Source of the DNA: Lachnospiraceae bacterium
GTDB lineage: Bacteria; Bacillota; Clostridia; Lachnospirales; Lachnospiraceae
Length of the DNA stretch: 64,000 bases
Assembly: GCA_021770755.1 (NCBI GenBank)
Contig: JAETQI010000012.1
Coordinates: 1 to 64,000 of the forward strand
Direction of reading: 5' to 3'
The notes beneath the pieces are model-generated. The model did not search any database and was not told the DNA's origin. It saw only the letters and a program-made list of their open reading frames with translations. Within the stretch, counting starts at the first letter, position 1. Every line of letters begins with the position of its first letter. A program made the position numbers and the translations under genes. Shown here piece after piece: positions 1-8,790 of this stretch.

Positions 1-255
1 GTATTCATAGGGCATCACCCTCTTTCGTAAGACTTGAGGGCAAATCATATCGGAAAATCGCATCCAGCTTTCGTTTCAATTATACAAGTCTCATTATAGC
101 ATATGGATAGATAGTGATGGCTCTCCCCTACTCGATTGCACACGGGCATTCTCAGGAAAATTATTTTATCTGCGGCAAATATTCATATTTCAGATTCTGG
201 GACATATATTGAGGTATGGACAAAATGTACAAAGTCTGGGTGAGGGGGTGATCAG
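1..255. other. Leading intergenic region upstream of spoIIIAA
   Basis: No convincing gene is seen here. The stretch is AT-rich relative to the operon that follows. It carries a 17-base segment at 126-142 (CCCTACTCGATTGCACA) that recurs with one mismatch at 63603-63619 after hemW, and a candidate sporulation promoter just before spoIIIAA. The gene that would lie upstream is outside the window. Confidence 0.6.
182..210 (+). promoter_or_regulatory. Candidate sigma-E promoter of the spoIIIA operon
   Basis: A -10-like CATATATT (203-210) is preceded by TTCATATT (182-189) with a 13-base spacer. This resembles the mother-cell sigma-E pattern (GKMATATT, then CATACAMT) that is known to drive spoIIIA in Bacillus. 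It lies 46 bases before the spoIIIAA start. The match is partial, so the site is an inference from position and pattern. Confidence 0.4.
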
Positions 256-1197
256 ATGGCAGCGGACGATCGGATCGTACAGTTTTTTCCACAGAGGCTC
301 AGAGGAGACTGGGAGCGGAGCGGTGTGTGTGCCGGGAAGCTGCAGGAGATCCGGCTGCGCGTCAATCAGCCAGTGCGTGTGCTGTCTGACGGTGAGTACA
401 GGCTTCCGATCATATATGGTGAGCGGGAGATGGAAGAGATATTCCGCTATCTGTGCCACGACTCCGTGTATGCCTATGAGGAGGAACGCAAGCAGGGATA
501 TATCATGGTTGAGGGCGGACACCGCGTCGGTATCACAGGGGAGCTTGTGGCGGCGGAAGACGGCAGATTCATCGCCAAATATATCCGTTATATGAATATC
601 CGACTGGCGCACGAGCACAAGGGGATCGCGGAGCGCATGCTCGGTTATCTGTATCGTGGCACGAAGGAGGGGACACCGTACAACACGCTGATCATCTCAC
701 CGCCGGGAGTCGGCAAGACAACGCTGCTGCGGGATACGATACGCCTGATGTCAAACGGGAGCGGCGGTTACAGGGGATGCAACGTGGGGGTGATCGACGA
801 GAGGGGAGAGATCGCAGGGGCATACCGGGGAAGTGCCGTGCTCGACTGCGGCGAGCGGACGGATATCATCACTGGCGGCGATAAGCGGCAGGGAATCTCC
901 ATATTGGTGAGAACCTTTGCGCCGCGGGTGATCGCCATTGACGAGATCGGAAAATATGCGGACGCGGAGGCGATCCTTCACGCGGGCGTGAGCGGGTGCA
1001 GTATCCTGGCGACGGTCCATGGAAATTCCATCGAGGATATCCGCCACAAGACAGAGATGGCGCAGATCCTTCGTCTGGGTCTTATCGACCGGTTTGTCGT
1101 GCTATCCACAGACGGGAGGCTGGACAGGTATTTTGAAGTTTACGACGGGGAGGGGAACAGACTATGTGGCAGAAACTTATTGCGGGCGCCTGCGTGA
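256..1197 (+). CDS. spoIIIAA: Stage III sporulation protein AA, secretion-type ATPase
   Basis: SpoIIIAA is the mother-cell ATPase of the SpoIIIA-SpoIIQ channel that joins mother cell and forespore during engulfment. The 313-residue product has a Walker A motif PPGVGKTT near residue 150 and a Walker B-like stretch VIAIDEIG near 225, as in AAA/VirB11-like secretion ATPases. The ATG at 256 follows AGGGGG at a spacing of about seven bases. It is the first gene of an eight-gene operon and overlaps spoIIIAB by 34 bases, which suggests translational coupling. Length and gene order match the family. Confidence 0.95.
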   Translation: MAADDRIVQFFPQRLRGDWERSGVCAGKLQEIRLRVNQPVRVLSDGEYRLPIIYGEREMEEIFRYLCHDSVYAYEEERKQGYIMVEGGHRVGITGELVAAEDGRFIAKYIRYMNIRLAHEHKGIAERMLGYLYRGTKEGTPYNTLIISPPGVGKTTLLRDTIRLMSNGSGGYRGCNVGVIDERGEIAGAYRGSAVLDCGERTDIITGGDKRQGISILVRTFAPRVIAIDEIGKYADAEAILHAGVSGCSILATVHGNSIEDIRHKTEMAQILRLGLIDRFVVLSTDGRLDRYFEVYDGEGNRLCGRNLLRAPA

Positions 1198-1685
1198 TGA
1201 CAGGAGCACTCGGATTTGGGTGGTCGCTCTGCGGCGAGATGAACAGCGATATCCGGCATCTGAAACAGCAAAAACAGATCCTTCTGCAGATCTCGGGGGA
1301 GATCGCTTATCTGCACAGACCGATGGAAGAGATCTTTGACATGATGGCGGGCAGGGCGGAGCCGCCGTATGATCTTTTTCTGTGCGACGTCGCGCGGGGG
1401 ATGGAAGAGCGGAATGGAAACTCTCTGATCCGGATATGGAATGCGGCAGTGCAGGACAGGAAGAACGGGGCGGATTTCTCACAGACTGCAATAACGCATC
1501 TTGAAAAGATGGGGAACTGCTTCGAGTATGAGGGCGGGCAACTGCAGGTGGAGGCACTGCGATTGTTTGAGATGGAGCTGGACAGCGAGATAGACAGGCT
1601 TACGGTGAAGAGGAACGAGAACAGCAGGCTGATCAAGGCGCTTAGCACACTGACCGGAATATTGTGCATCATTTTGTTTTTATAG
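1164..1685 (+). CDS. spoIIIAB: Stage III sporulation protein AB
   Basis: This 173-residue protein is the second member of the SpoIIIA complex and is related to the GspF type of secretion platform protein. It has an N-terminal hydrophobic segment (residues about 5-20), a charged helical middle, and a hydrophobic C-terminal tail ending in CIILFL. The ATG at 1164 follows GGGGAGGGG with good spacing and lies inside the end of spoIIIAA. Identification rests on operon position, size and the start MWQKLIAGACVM, typical of the family in Clostridia. Confidence 0.93.
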   Translation: MWQKLIAGACVMTGALGFGWSLCGEMNSDIRHLKQQKQILLQISGEIAYLHRPMEEIFDMMAGRAEPPYDLFLCDVARGMEERNGNSLIRIWNAAVQDRKNGADFSQTAITHLEKMGNCFEYEGGQLQVEALRLFEMELDSEIDRLTVKRNENSRLIKALSTLTGILCIILFL

Positions 1686-1703
1686 TTACTGAGAATTCAT
1701 GAA

Positions 1704-1910
1704 ATGGGGATGAAAATGGAAGTCAGTCTGATATTTAAGATAGCGGCAGTTGGCATATTGATAACGATACTGGGGCAGGTATTAAAGCACAGCGGCAGGG
1801 AGGAACATGCGTTCCTGATCAGCCTCGCGGGGCTGGTGCTGGTGCTCTCGTGGATTGTTCCTTATATATATCAACTGTTTGAGATGATACAGGATTTATT
1901 TGCATTGTGA
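1704..1910 (+). CDS. spoIIIAC: Stage III sporulation protein AC
   Basis: A small two-helix membrane protein of 68 residues, the usual size for SpoIIIAC. Two hydrophobic helices (about residues 9-26 and 38-58) flank a short polar loop with HSGREEHAF. ATGs at 1704, 1710 and 1716 are in frame. The one at 1716 has the best spacing to the GGGG at 1706-1709, so the protein may be 64 residues. It belongs to the membrane part of the SpoIIIA channel. Confidence 0.92.
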   Translation: MGMKMEVSLIFKIAAVGILITILGQVLKHSGREEHAFLISLAGLVLVLSWIVPYIYQLFEMIQDLFAL

Positions 1911-1933
1911 TTTGGTGTTGACGGAGGCATTGT

Positions 1934-2314
1934 ATGATTCAGATTTGTGTGCTTGCCATAGCAGGTCTTTTTGCGGCGCTTGTCATCAGGAAAGACAAGC
2001 CGGAGTTTGCGACCCTGGTCATCATTCTCGTCAGTTTCTTTATCGCGATCCGGATCCTGGCAGTGCTGGGAAATGCGGTGGAGGAGCTGGAGGCGTGGGA
2101 GGCGGTGCTGGGAGGAAATACGGCGTACATATCCCTGCTCCTTAAGATCATAGGGATCACGTATGTGTGTGATTTTGCGTCAAATCTGTGCAAGGATTCC
2201 GGATATTCGGCGCTCAGCAACCACATAGAGCTTTTCGGAAAGGTTGCGATCATGGTGGCAGGGTTTCCGATCATACGGATCATGATAGACATGCTGGAGG
2301 GAATGATGCGATGA
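1934..2314 (+). CDS. spoIIIAD: Stage III sporulation protein AD
   Basis: This 126-residue polytopic membrane protein has about four hydrophobic segments and the conserved stretch ITYVCDFASNLCKDSGYSAL, characteristic of SpoIIIAD. It is the fourth gene of the operon and forms part of the SpoIIIA membrane platform. Its stop codon overlaps the start of spoIIIAE in an ATGA arrangement at 2311-2314, a sign of coupled translation. Confidence 0.94.
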   Translation: MIQICVLAIAGLFAALVIRKDKPEFATLVIILVSFFIAIRILAVLGNAVEELEAWEAVLGGNTAYISLLLKIIGITYVCDFASNLCKDSGYSALSNHIELFGKVAIMVAGFPIIRIMIDMLEGMMR

Positions 2315-3375
2315 GTCAGGAGATCAGTTTGTGGCATGAGATCGATATTCTCCCGGATCTGAGTGTGCTGGACAATCTTTTGCAGGATTTGCTGCCGGGG
2401 AAGAATACGGACTCTGTGGACTTTATCGAGGATGTGCTGAAAGGCAACTGGGTGCTCGATCCGGGTCTGTTCTGGCGGTATATAAGGGATTCGGTGACAG
2501 GCGTCTTTGACGACTGGAAGCGGCTGTTCATCACGGTGCTGATCCTGTTTATCCTGGTGGCGATGGTGAGCAATCTGATGGCTGCGCTCAAGAATGAGGG
2601 GGCTGCAAAGGCGGCAAAAACATTTTTCATACTGTGTCAGTTGGTGGTGCTGATCGACGCGTTTCACGAGGTGCTTGGGATCGTCGAGGAGACGATGGCG
2701 CGGATGATCGAGTTTCTGAAACTGATGATACCGGCGTATATGATCTGTATCGCGGCGGCGGGTTCCGGGCTTACGGCGCTGATCTTTTATAAGATGCTGC
2801 TGGGTTTTTTGTGTCTCATAGAGGGGATCGTGGCGTCGTCCCTGACGACAGTCGTGGAGGGGTATGTGATGCTTGGCGTGGTGGAGAGCATCTGGGGGGA
2901 AGAGCGGTTTAAGGGACTGATGGAACTCATCAAAAAAGGAATGCAGTGGGTGCTTAAAATGATGGTCGTCGTGATGTCGGGGAGCAGTATACTGCAGGTG
3001 ATCATCACGCCGGTGGTCGACAAGACGAACAATGCGGTGCTCCAGAAAACGGCTGGCGCGATCCCGGGGATCGGGGATATCGTGGAATCGGTATCGAGCG
3101 TGACGCTGGCGTCGGCGATCGCGGTCAAGAACAGTCTTGGCGTGCTGATTCTGGTGGTGCTTGTCCTGCTGATCCTGGCGCCGGTCATCAAGGCGTTCAT
3201 GATACTGATCATCGTCAAGGTGAGTGGTGCGCTGGGCAGCATCTGCGGCGAACGTCAGATGCTGAAATGTGTGGAGTATATCTCGGAGGCGGGATTTATG
3301 CTCCTGCGGATACTCATCACGGTCACGACGCTTTTTTTCGTGACGATCGCGGCAGTCACGAACGCTACGAGCTAG
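2311..3375 (+). CDS. spoIIIAE: Stage III sporulation protein AE
   Basis: SpoIIIAE is the large polytopic subunit of the SpoIIIA channel. The 354-residue product has a polar N-terminal region of about 70 residues, followed by at least six hydrophobic segments. The start at 2311 was chosen because it overlaps the spoIIIAD stop (ATGA) and matches the family length; the frame is open further upstream, but that part would lie inside spoIIIAD. The stretch GAIPGIGDIVESVSSVTLASA is typical of the family. Confidence 0.94.
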   Translation: MSQEISLWHEIDILPDLSVLDNLLQDLLPGKNTDSVDFIEDVLKGNWVLDPGLFWRYIRDSVTGVFDDWKRLFITVLILFILVAMVSNLMAALKNEGAAKAAKTFFILCQLVVLIDAFHEVLGIVEETMARMIEFLKLMIPAYMICIAAAGSGLTALIFYKMLLGFLCLIEGIVASSLTTVVEGYVMLGVVESIWGEERFKGLMELIKKGMQWVLKMMVVVMSGSSILQVIITPVVDKTNNAVLQKTAGAIPGIGDIVESVSSVTLASAIAVKNSLGVLILVVLVLLILAPVIKAFMILIIVKVSGALGSICGERQMLKCVEYISEAGFMLLRILITVTTLFFVTIAAVTNATS

Positions 3376-3403
3376 AGCATGTGAATTAAGACAGGAGGGG
3401 ATT

Positions 3404-3799
3404 ATGGAAGTTTTGGCGGCGGAGGTAAGACGCCTTGTGTACACTGTGATCTGTTTTCAGTGCCTGATCCAGCTCACGGAGGGGAGTGCCTATCAGAAAT
3501 ATCTCAAATTATTTTCCTATTTACTGACAATGTGCATCTGCTGCAATGTGGTATTCTCTTTTGTGGGGCAGGTTGAGAACAATTTTTCCAGGGCAGACCA
3601 GTTGTATTCCAGATGGGAGAAGGAGTGGCGGGAGATGACGGAGACGGAGCGGATCTATGACGGAGCCTTATATTACGAACAGCTCTGGGAAGAGAAGATC
3701 ATAGGCGAAGCGCATGAGGAGTATGACAGCAGGAATGGGGGGATGGAGGATGCCGAACATGATTCGGGACAGGATCCGTATGATGATCCGCGGTGGTAG
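3404..3799 (+). CDS. spoIIIAF: Stage III sporulation protein AF (short form)
   Basis: Placed between spoIIIAE and spoIIIAG, this 131-residue protein has the two N-terminal membrane helices expected of SpoIIIAF (about residues 10-25 and 38-55). It ends soon after in a charged, Asp/Glu-rich tail. Bacillus SpoIIIAF is about 200 residues with a C-terminal ring-building-like domain, which is missing here. The GGAGG at 3396-3400 supports the ATG at 3404. Its 3' end overlaps spoIIIAG by about 40 bases, so the short form looks genuine, but a mutation in this genome is possible. Confidence 0.82.
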   Translation: MEVLAAEVRRLVYTVICFQCLIQLTEGSAYQKYLKLFSYLLTMCICCNVVFSFVGQVENNFSRADQLYSRWEKEWREMTETERIYDGALYYEQLWEEKIIGEAHEEYDSRNGGMEDAEHDSGQDPYDDPRW

Positions 3800-4367
3800 C
3801 GGTGGGAAAGGACGGCCGACAAAGGAGACGATGCTCATTATCTTTCTGAGCGGGATACTGATCTTTGTCATCCTGCTGCCGACAGGCGGCAAGGGCAGCA
3901 GCTACATATCAAACAAGAGCCAGAAAAAGACAGAGGGCACAGAACCTGTGGGGAGCGCACCGGGTATCGGGAATAAAAAGGATGAGACGTACCTGGATGA
4001 GTACAGGCGGGAGCTTGAGAGGGAACTGGAAGAATTTCTGTCCAGCGTGGCTGGTGTGGGGGAGGTCAAGGTGCTGATCTATATGAAGAACTCACAGGAA
4101 TATATCGTGGAAAAGGATATCCCGATGTCCAATTCTGTCAACGGCGACAACAGCGAGCTGCGCAAAGAGGAAACGACAGTATACACTACGGATGCGAGCG
4201 GTAATGAGGTTCCTTTCGTCACACAGACCAAAAGACCGGAAGTCGACGGTGTGGTGATCTCCGCAAAGGGAGCTTCCAATGAGGCCGTAAAGCTCCAGAT
4301 CGTAAGGCTCGTGATGGCACTGTACGGGGTGGAGGCAAATAAAGTCGAAGTATTGATGATGGGGTGA
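3759..4367 (+). CDS. spoIIIAG: Stage III sporulation protein AG
   Basis: SpoIIIAG forms a large ring in the space between mother cell and forespore membranes. This 202-residue protein has one N-terminal transmembrane helix (LIIFLSGILIFVILLP), a Gly/Ser-rich linker, and a soluble domain containing the family segment LEEFLSSVAGVGEVKVLIYM. The ATG at 3759 sits nine bases after GGAGG (3745-3749); an ATG at 3750 abuts that site and is less likely. It overlaps the end of spoIIIAF. Confidence 0.93.
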   Translation: MIRDRIRMMIRGGSGGKGRPTKETMLIIFLSGILIFVILLPTGGKGSSYISNKSQKKTEGTEPVGSAPGIGNKKDETYLDEYRRELERELEEFLSSVAGVGEVKVLIYMKNSQEYIVEKDIPMSNSVNGDNSELRKEETTVYTTDASGNEVPFVTQTKRPEVDGVVISAKGASNEAVKLQIVRLVMALYGVEANKVEVLMMG

Positions 4368-4467
4368 AGAAATGAATATCAAAAAGTTGAAAATATTAAG
4401 TCTAAGAAAAGTATGCGGTGAATATGATAGAAGTAGCAAAGAGAAACAACAGGAAGGATATGGTTTG

Positions 4468-5346
4468 GTGAAAAAAATATTAAGAAAGAACCAGATTATG
4501 ATTACGGCGTTGGCAGTCATGATAGCGGTAGCAGGTTATCTGAACTTTGCCGGGACTAAGATCGGAGAAGAGGATTTTATATCTGTGGACGGAAGCAGCA
4601 GCGAGCTTACATATGATATCTCTGACGAAGATATGTATGCCATATCGCTTAGGGAAGATACGGATGGCGCGATCCAGGATCAGGCGTCTGCATCAGGAGA
4701 GGACACGGATATCGCGAGTCTCGACACGGATGACGTGACGATCACGGACAATTATCTGAGCAGTGACATGAACGCCGTGTCAGACAGCGCCATCGACACA
4801 ACTGTCACAGGCGATGCGGCACAGGTGCAGGTGTCCGGCGAGGCGGATGCGCTTGCCGCTGGCACAGATGAGTCCGGCGCCACGATTATCGAGCAGGAGA
4901 TACCGGGAGAGGCAGTGTTTACCAGCGCATCCGGTGTGTCTACCCTCGCGGGCGCAAAGCTCTTAAAGGAGCAGACGCGGGCGCAGAACAAGGAATCCCT
5001 GCTGGAGATCATCCAGAATGAGGAGCTGACGGAGGAGGCAAAGAAGGAGGCGGTGAGCAGCATGATCGCCCTCACGGAGACTGCCCAGAAGGAATCCGAC
5101 GCGCAGATGCTTCTCGAGGCGAAAGGGTTTGCGCAGACAGTGGTGAGCATCAGCGGAGACAAGGCGGATGTCATGGTGGAGGCGGCAAATCTCACAGAGT
5201 CACAGACTGCCCAGATCTTAGACATTGTGCAGAGAAAGACGGACATCGTTCCGGAAAACATCATTATAACAGTATCCGGTGTGACGGATGGCGCCGCAGA
5301 CAACGCGGCGGAGAGTATATCCGGCAGTGCGGGCGGCGAGGAATAA
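4468..5346 (+). CDS. spoIIIAH: Stage III sporulation protein AH
   Basis: SpoIIIAH is the mother-cell partner of SpoIIQ in the engulfment channel. From the GTG at 4468, which follows AGGAAGGA at good spacing, the product is 292 residues. It has one transmembrane helix (IMITALAVMIAVAGYLNF), a long Asp/Ser/Thr-rich linker (about residues 35-170) and a C-terminal YscJ/FliF-like domain with the segment LLEAKGFAQTVVSISGDKAD. The frame is open from an ATG at 4372, four bases after spoIIIAG, which would add 32 charged residues; the internal GTG fits the family better. Last gene of the operon. Confidence 0.92.
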   Translation: MKKILRKNQIMITALAVMIAVAGYLNFAGTKIGEEDFISVDGSSSELTYDISDEDMYAISLREDTDGAIQDQASASGEDTDIASLDTDDVTITDNYLSSDMNAVSDSAIDTTVTGDAAQVQVSGEADALAAGTDESGATIIEQEIPGEAVFTSASGVSTLAGAKLLKEQTRAQNKESLLEIIQNEELTEEAKKEAVSSMIALTETAQKESDAQMLLEAKGFAQTVVSISGDKADVMVEAANLTESQTAQILDIVQRKTDIVPENIIITVSGVTDGAADNAAESISGSAGGEE

Positions 5347-5449
5347 ATATGTGGAATTAATTGGATAAGTGTGGTATACTAAAGTATTATATTGCGAACT
5401 GCCTTGATCATGTGCGTTTTGACAGGCGGTCTGGCGGAAAGGAGCACAT

Positions 5450-5832
5450 ATGAAAAGAGTATTTTTGATCGTGTTAGACAGCTTTGGGATCGGTGAGATG
5501 GAGGATGCGGAAGCCTATGGTGAAAGGGTACGAATACCATAGGCTCCGTTTCCGAGAGCTCATTTTTTCATGTGCCGAATCTCCAGAAGCTGGGGGAGGA
5601 TATCCTGATGATCACCGCGGACCACGGCTGTGATCCGGCGTACACGAAAACGACAGACCACATAAGGGAGCACACGCCCTTTCTCATGTACGGACAAACG
5701 GTAGAAGCGGTAAACTGCGGCACGCGGGAGACGTTTGCGGATATCGCGGCGACAGTGCTGGAGGCGCTCGGCGTGGTACAGAGGGTATCTGGGACAAGTA
5801 TGTTAAGGAATTGTCAAAAAGTAATTATTTAA
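5450..5832 (+). pseudogene. deoB: Phosphopentomutase remnant with internal deletion and frameshift
   Basis: The frame from 5450 begins MKRVFLIVLDSFGIGEMED, the conserved N-terminus of phosphopentomutase (DeoB, alkaline-phosphatase superfamily, metal-binding Asp in LDSFG). After Tyr23-Gly24 one base appears to be missing, because in the shifted frame the text continues NTIGSVSESSFFHVPNLQKL, as in DeoB. It then jumps directly to the C-terminal metal-site region DILMITADHGCDP and DHIREHTPFLMYG. Roughly 250 residues of the usual ~390 are absent. A GGAAAGGAG precedes the ATG. DeoB interconverts ribose-1- and ribose-5-phosphate; this copy cannot be active. Confidence 0.9.
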
Positions 5833-5852
5833 AATAGACGGAGGAAAGATCA

Positions 5853-7448
5853 GTGAGTACAATTGCAGAAGAAATAAACAAGAGAAGGACGTTCGCCATC
5901 ATATCGCACCCCGATGCCGGCAAGACGACTTTGACTGAAAAATTTTTGTTGTATGGAGGAGCCATCAACCTTGCCGGAAGCGTCAAGGGCAAGGCGACTG
6001 CAAGACATGCCGTTTCGGACTGGATGGAGATCGAGAAGGAGAGAGGAATCTCGGTCACGTCCTCCGTTCTGCAGTTCAATTACGGCGGTTATTGTGTCAA
6101 TATCCTGGACACGCCGGGGCATCAGGACTTTTCGGAGGACACGTACAGGACGCTCATGGCGGCAGACTCGGCAGTCATGGTCATCGACGCGTCAAAGGGT
6201 GTCGAGGCGCAGACGAGAAAGCTTTTTAAAGTCTGCGGCATGAGGGGGATCCCTATTTTTACCTTTATCAATAAGCTCGACAGGGATGCGAACGATACCT
6301 TTGAGCTGCTCGATGAGATCGAGAAGGAGCTTGGCATCGCCACCTGTCCGGTAAACTGGCCGATCGGTTCGGGAAAGCGCTTTAAGGGCGTCTATGACAG
6401 GCATGGAAACCATGTGCTCACCTATTCCGATACGCAGAAAGGAACGAAGGAGGGCGAGACGACGGTGATCCCGATGGACGACGAGGCGCTGCTGCTGGAA
6501 AACATCGGTGACGAGGCGCTCGCCACACTGCGCGATGAGATCGAGCTGCTCGACGGGGCGAGCGTAGCGTTTGACATCGAGGAGGTGCGCAGGGGAAAGC
6601 TCACGCCCGTATTTTTTGGCTCGGCGCTCACGAATTTCGGCGTGGAGGTATTTCTGCAGAATTTTTTAAAGATGGCGACGCCGCCGCTTCCGAGGAGATC
6701 GCAGGGGGAGACGATCGATCCGGTCGACAACGATTTCTCTGCGTTTGTATTCAAGATCCAGGCGAATATGAACAAGGCGCACCGTGACAGGGTGGCGTTC
6801 ATGCGCATCTGCTCCGGCAGGTTTGACGCCAGCGCGGAGGTACGCCATGTGCAGGGCGGAAAGGTGCTGCGCCTCTCGCAGCCGCAGCAGATCATGGCGG
6901 ACGAGCGCAAGATATTAGACGAGGCGTATGCGGGGGATATCATCGGCGTGTTCGATCCGGGGATCTTCTCCATCGGCGATACAGTCTGTGCACCCAGAAA
7001 CAATATCTGCTATGAGGGCATACCGACCTTTGCGCCGGAGCATTTTGCGCGGGTGCGGCAGATGGACACGATGAAGCGAAAGCAGTTCATCAAGGGTGTC
7101 AACCAGATCGCTCAGGAGGGCGCGATCCAGATCTTCCAGGAGTTCAACACCGGCATGGAGGAGATCATCGTGGGCGTGGTCGGCGTACTGCAGTTCGATG
7201 TGCTCAAATACCGTCTGGAAAATGAGTACAATGTCGAGATCCGGCTCGAATCGCTTCCATATGAATATATCCGCTGGATCGAGAACAAGGACGAGGTGGA
7301 CTTAAACAAGCTGTCCGGCACTTCGGATATGAAGAAGATACAGGACCTGAAAGGAAATCCGCTCCTCCTGTTCATCAACCAGTGGAGCATCGGCATGACG
7401 CTCGACAGGAACAAGGGGCTGGTGTTATCAGAATTTGGCAGAAATTAG
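5853..7448 (+). CDS. prfC: Peptide chain release factor 3
   Basis: RF3 is the translational GTPase that recycles release factors RF1 and RF2 from the ribosome. The 531-residue product has the G1 motif HPDAGKTT near residue 20, the G3 motif DTPGHQDF near 87 and the G4 motif NKLD near 141, followed by EF-Tu-like domains. The GTG start at 5853 follows GGAGGAAAG with good spacing. It lies 20 bases after the deoB remnant and may now be read from that gene's promoter. Confidence 0.96.
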   Translation: MSTIAEEINKRRTFAIISHPDAGKTTLTEKFLLYGGAINLAGSVKGKATARHAVSDWMEIEKERGISVTSSVLQFNYGGYCVNILDTPGHQDFSEDTYRTLMAADSAVMVIDASKGVEAQTRKLFKVCGMRGIPIFTFINKLDRDANDTFELLDEIEKELGIATCPVNWPIGSGKRFKGVYDRHGNHVLTYSDTQKGTKEGETTVIPMDDEALLLENIGDEALATLRDEIELLDGASVAFDIEEVRRGKLTPVFFGSALTNFGVEVFLQNFLKMATPPLPRRSQGETIDPVDNDFSAFVFKIQANMNKAHRDRVAFMRICSGRFDASAEVRHVQGGKVLRLSQPQQIMADERKILDEAYAGDIIGVFDPGIFSIGDTVCAPRNNICYEGIPTFAPEHFARVRQMDTMKRKQFIKGVNQIAQEGAIQIFQEFNTGMEEIIVGVVGVLQFDVLKYRLENEYNVEIRLESLPYEYIRWIENKDEVDLNKLSGTSDMKKIQDLKGNPLLLFINQWSIGMTLDRNKGLVLSEFGRN

Positions 7449-7453
7449 GGGTA

Positions 7454-8674
7454 ATGAGATCGTCAATGAGAAAATGGAAAGTAGTGTGGGCGGCGCTGAC
7501 TGGCGGCATGATGCTTATGACACAGGGCTGTACAGACCAGATCGCTTATGACCTGCAGCATATCATACGGGAAGAGGAAGCAGAGAGTACGACAGAACCG
7601 CGCGAATACGAGCCGGAACAGCCGCAGGATGACAGCATGGAAGAGGAGCAGGGTGTCAGGGAGGTATCCGGGCTATACTATGCGTATCACCAACTGGATG
7701 AGAAGGATCAGAAGATATACCTTGAGATGCTCGATGCGCTGACAGCCATGCAGAGCGGCGTGCCGCTTTCCACAGTGGACAAGTCTGTTCTGGATGTCGT
7801 GTTTTCCTGTGTGATGAACGACCACCCGGAGCTCTTTTATGTGGAGGGATATCAATATACAGAATATACGCTCGGTAATACGGTGACCGGGATCACTTTC
7901 AGCGGAACGTATTCCATGACAAGCGCGGAGGTGGAGCAGGCAGGACTGATGATCGAACAGAAGCTTGCGGAGTGCTTTGAGCAGGTGCCGTTAAACGAGG
8001 ATGAGTACAGCACAGTCCGGTATCTGTACGAATGGCTGATCGACCACACAGAATATGACAGGAATGCTGAGAATAATCAAAATATATGTTCCGTATTCCT
8101 GCAGGGAAGATCGGTCTGCCAGGGGTATGCCAAGGCGATGCAGTACATGCTGCAGGCAGCAGATATCCAGTGTGTGTTAGTGACCGGTTTCACGAACGGT
8201 GAACGCCATGGGTGGGATCTCGTGCGGGTGAACGGTGAATACTATTATCTGGATCCGACGTGGGGGGATGCCTCTTACGCTTCGGGCGGTTCGGAAGGTG
8301 CGGCAGACGGTTTTGTCCCAGCGATCAACTATGACTACTTTCTGGTGACGACGGATGAGATCACCAGGACGCATTCGATCGAGAAGGTAGTGCCGCTTCC
8401 GGAGTGCACGGCGGTCGACGACAACTATTTTGTGCGTGAGGGATTGTACTTTGACAGCTATGATACCGACAGGCTTGCCAGCATTTTTGACAGCGAGGCG
8501 GTGAAAGCGGCAGGATACATCACACTGAAATGCGACAACAGTGAGACGTACGATCAGATGGTGCAGACACTGATCGGATCGCAGGAGATCTTTTATTTTG
8601 TGGACAAGCAGGGGGAGAGCATCGCATACACCTCGAACGATGAGCAGCGGACGATCAGTTTCTGGAATATATGA
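7454..8674 (+). CDS. Transglutaminase-like lipoprotein
   Basis: A 406-residue exported protein of the transglutaminase-like cysteine protease superfamily. The N-terminus has basic residues, a hydrophobic stretch and a lipobox-like LMTQGC, so it is probably a lipoprotein. The catalytic triad is visible: Cys222 in SVCQGYA, His252 in ERHGWD and Asp267 in YLDPTWGD. ATGs at 7454 and 7466 are both possible starts; the frame is open back into prfC. Substrate is unknown; relatives in Firmicutes act in the cell envelope. It sits six bases after prfC. Confidence 0.85.
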   Translation: MRSSMRKWKVVWAALTGGMMLMTQGCTDQIAYDLQHIIREEEAESTTEPREYEPEQPQDDSMEEEQGVREVSGLYYAYHQLDEKDQKIYLEMLDALTAMQSGVPLSTVDKSVLDVVFSCVMNDHPELFYVEGYQYTEYTLGNTVTGITFSGTYSMTSAEVEQAGLMIEQKLAECFEQVPLNEDEYSTVRYLYEWLIDHTEYDRNAENNQNICSVFLQGRSVCQGYAKAMQYMLQAADIQCVLVTGFTNGERHGWDLVRVNGEYYYLDPTWGDASYASGGSEGAADGFVPAINYDYFLVTTDEITRTHSIEKVVPLPECTAVDDNYFVREGLYFDSYDTDRLASIFDSEAVKAAGYITLKCDNSETYDQMVQTLIGSQEIFYFVDKQGESIAYTSNDEQRTISFWNI

Positions 8675-8724
8675 ATGGATTGGCAGACTTTGGGAAAGTA
8701 TGGGAATAGGGATCAAATTCTGCT

Positions 8725-8752
8725 TTGCAATCCTTAGGGATAATGATATAAT
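8725..8752 (+). promoter_or_regulatory. Promoter of the Asp23-nusB-xse-isp operon
   Basis: A perfect -10 TATAAT (8747-8752) is preceded by TTGCAA (8725-8730) at 16 bases. It lies 38 bases before the Asp23-family gene and, given the tight packing downstream, probably drives the whole run to recN. Seen in sequence; not tested. Confidence 0.6.
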
Positions 8753-8790
8753 GAAATATAATGCAGAAAGAGACACAGGAGGTTTGAAGC

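Noticed and set aside
1939-3444. A 501-codon open frame on the minus strand
   Set aside because: It is antisense to spoIIIAD-AE, rich in His/Arg/Asp from complementary codons, and has no ribosome-binding site; the plus-strand sporulation genes explain the DNA.
5369-5390. TATACT at 5379-5384 as a promoter before the deoB remnant
   Set aside because: The -10 is good but no acceptable -35 lies 16-18 bases upstream, so I did not list it as a feature.
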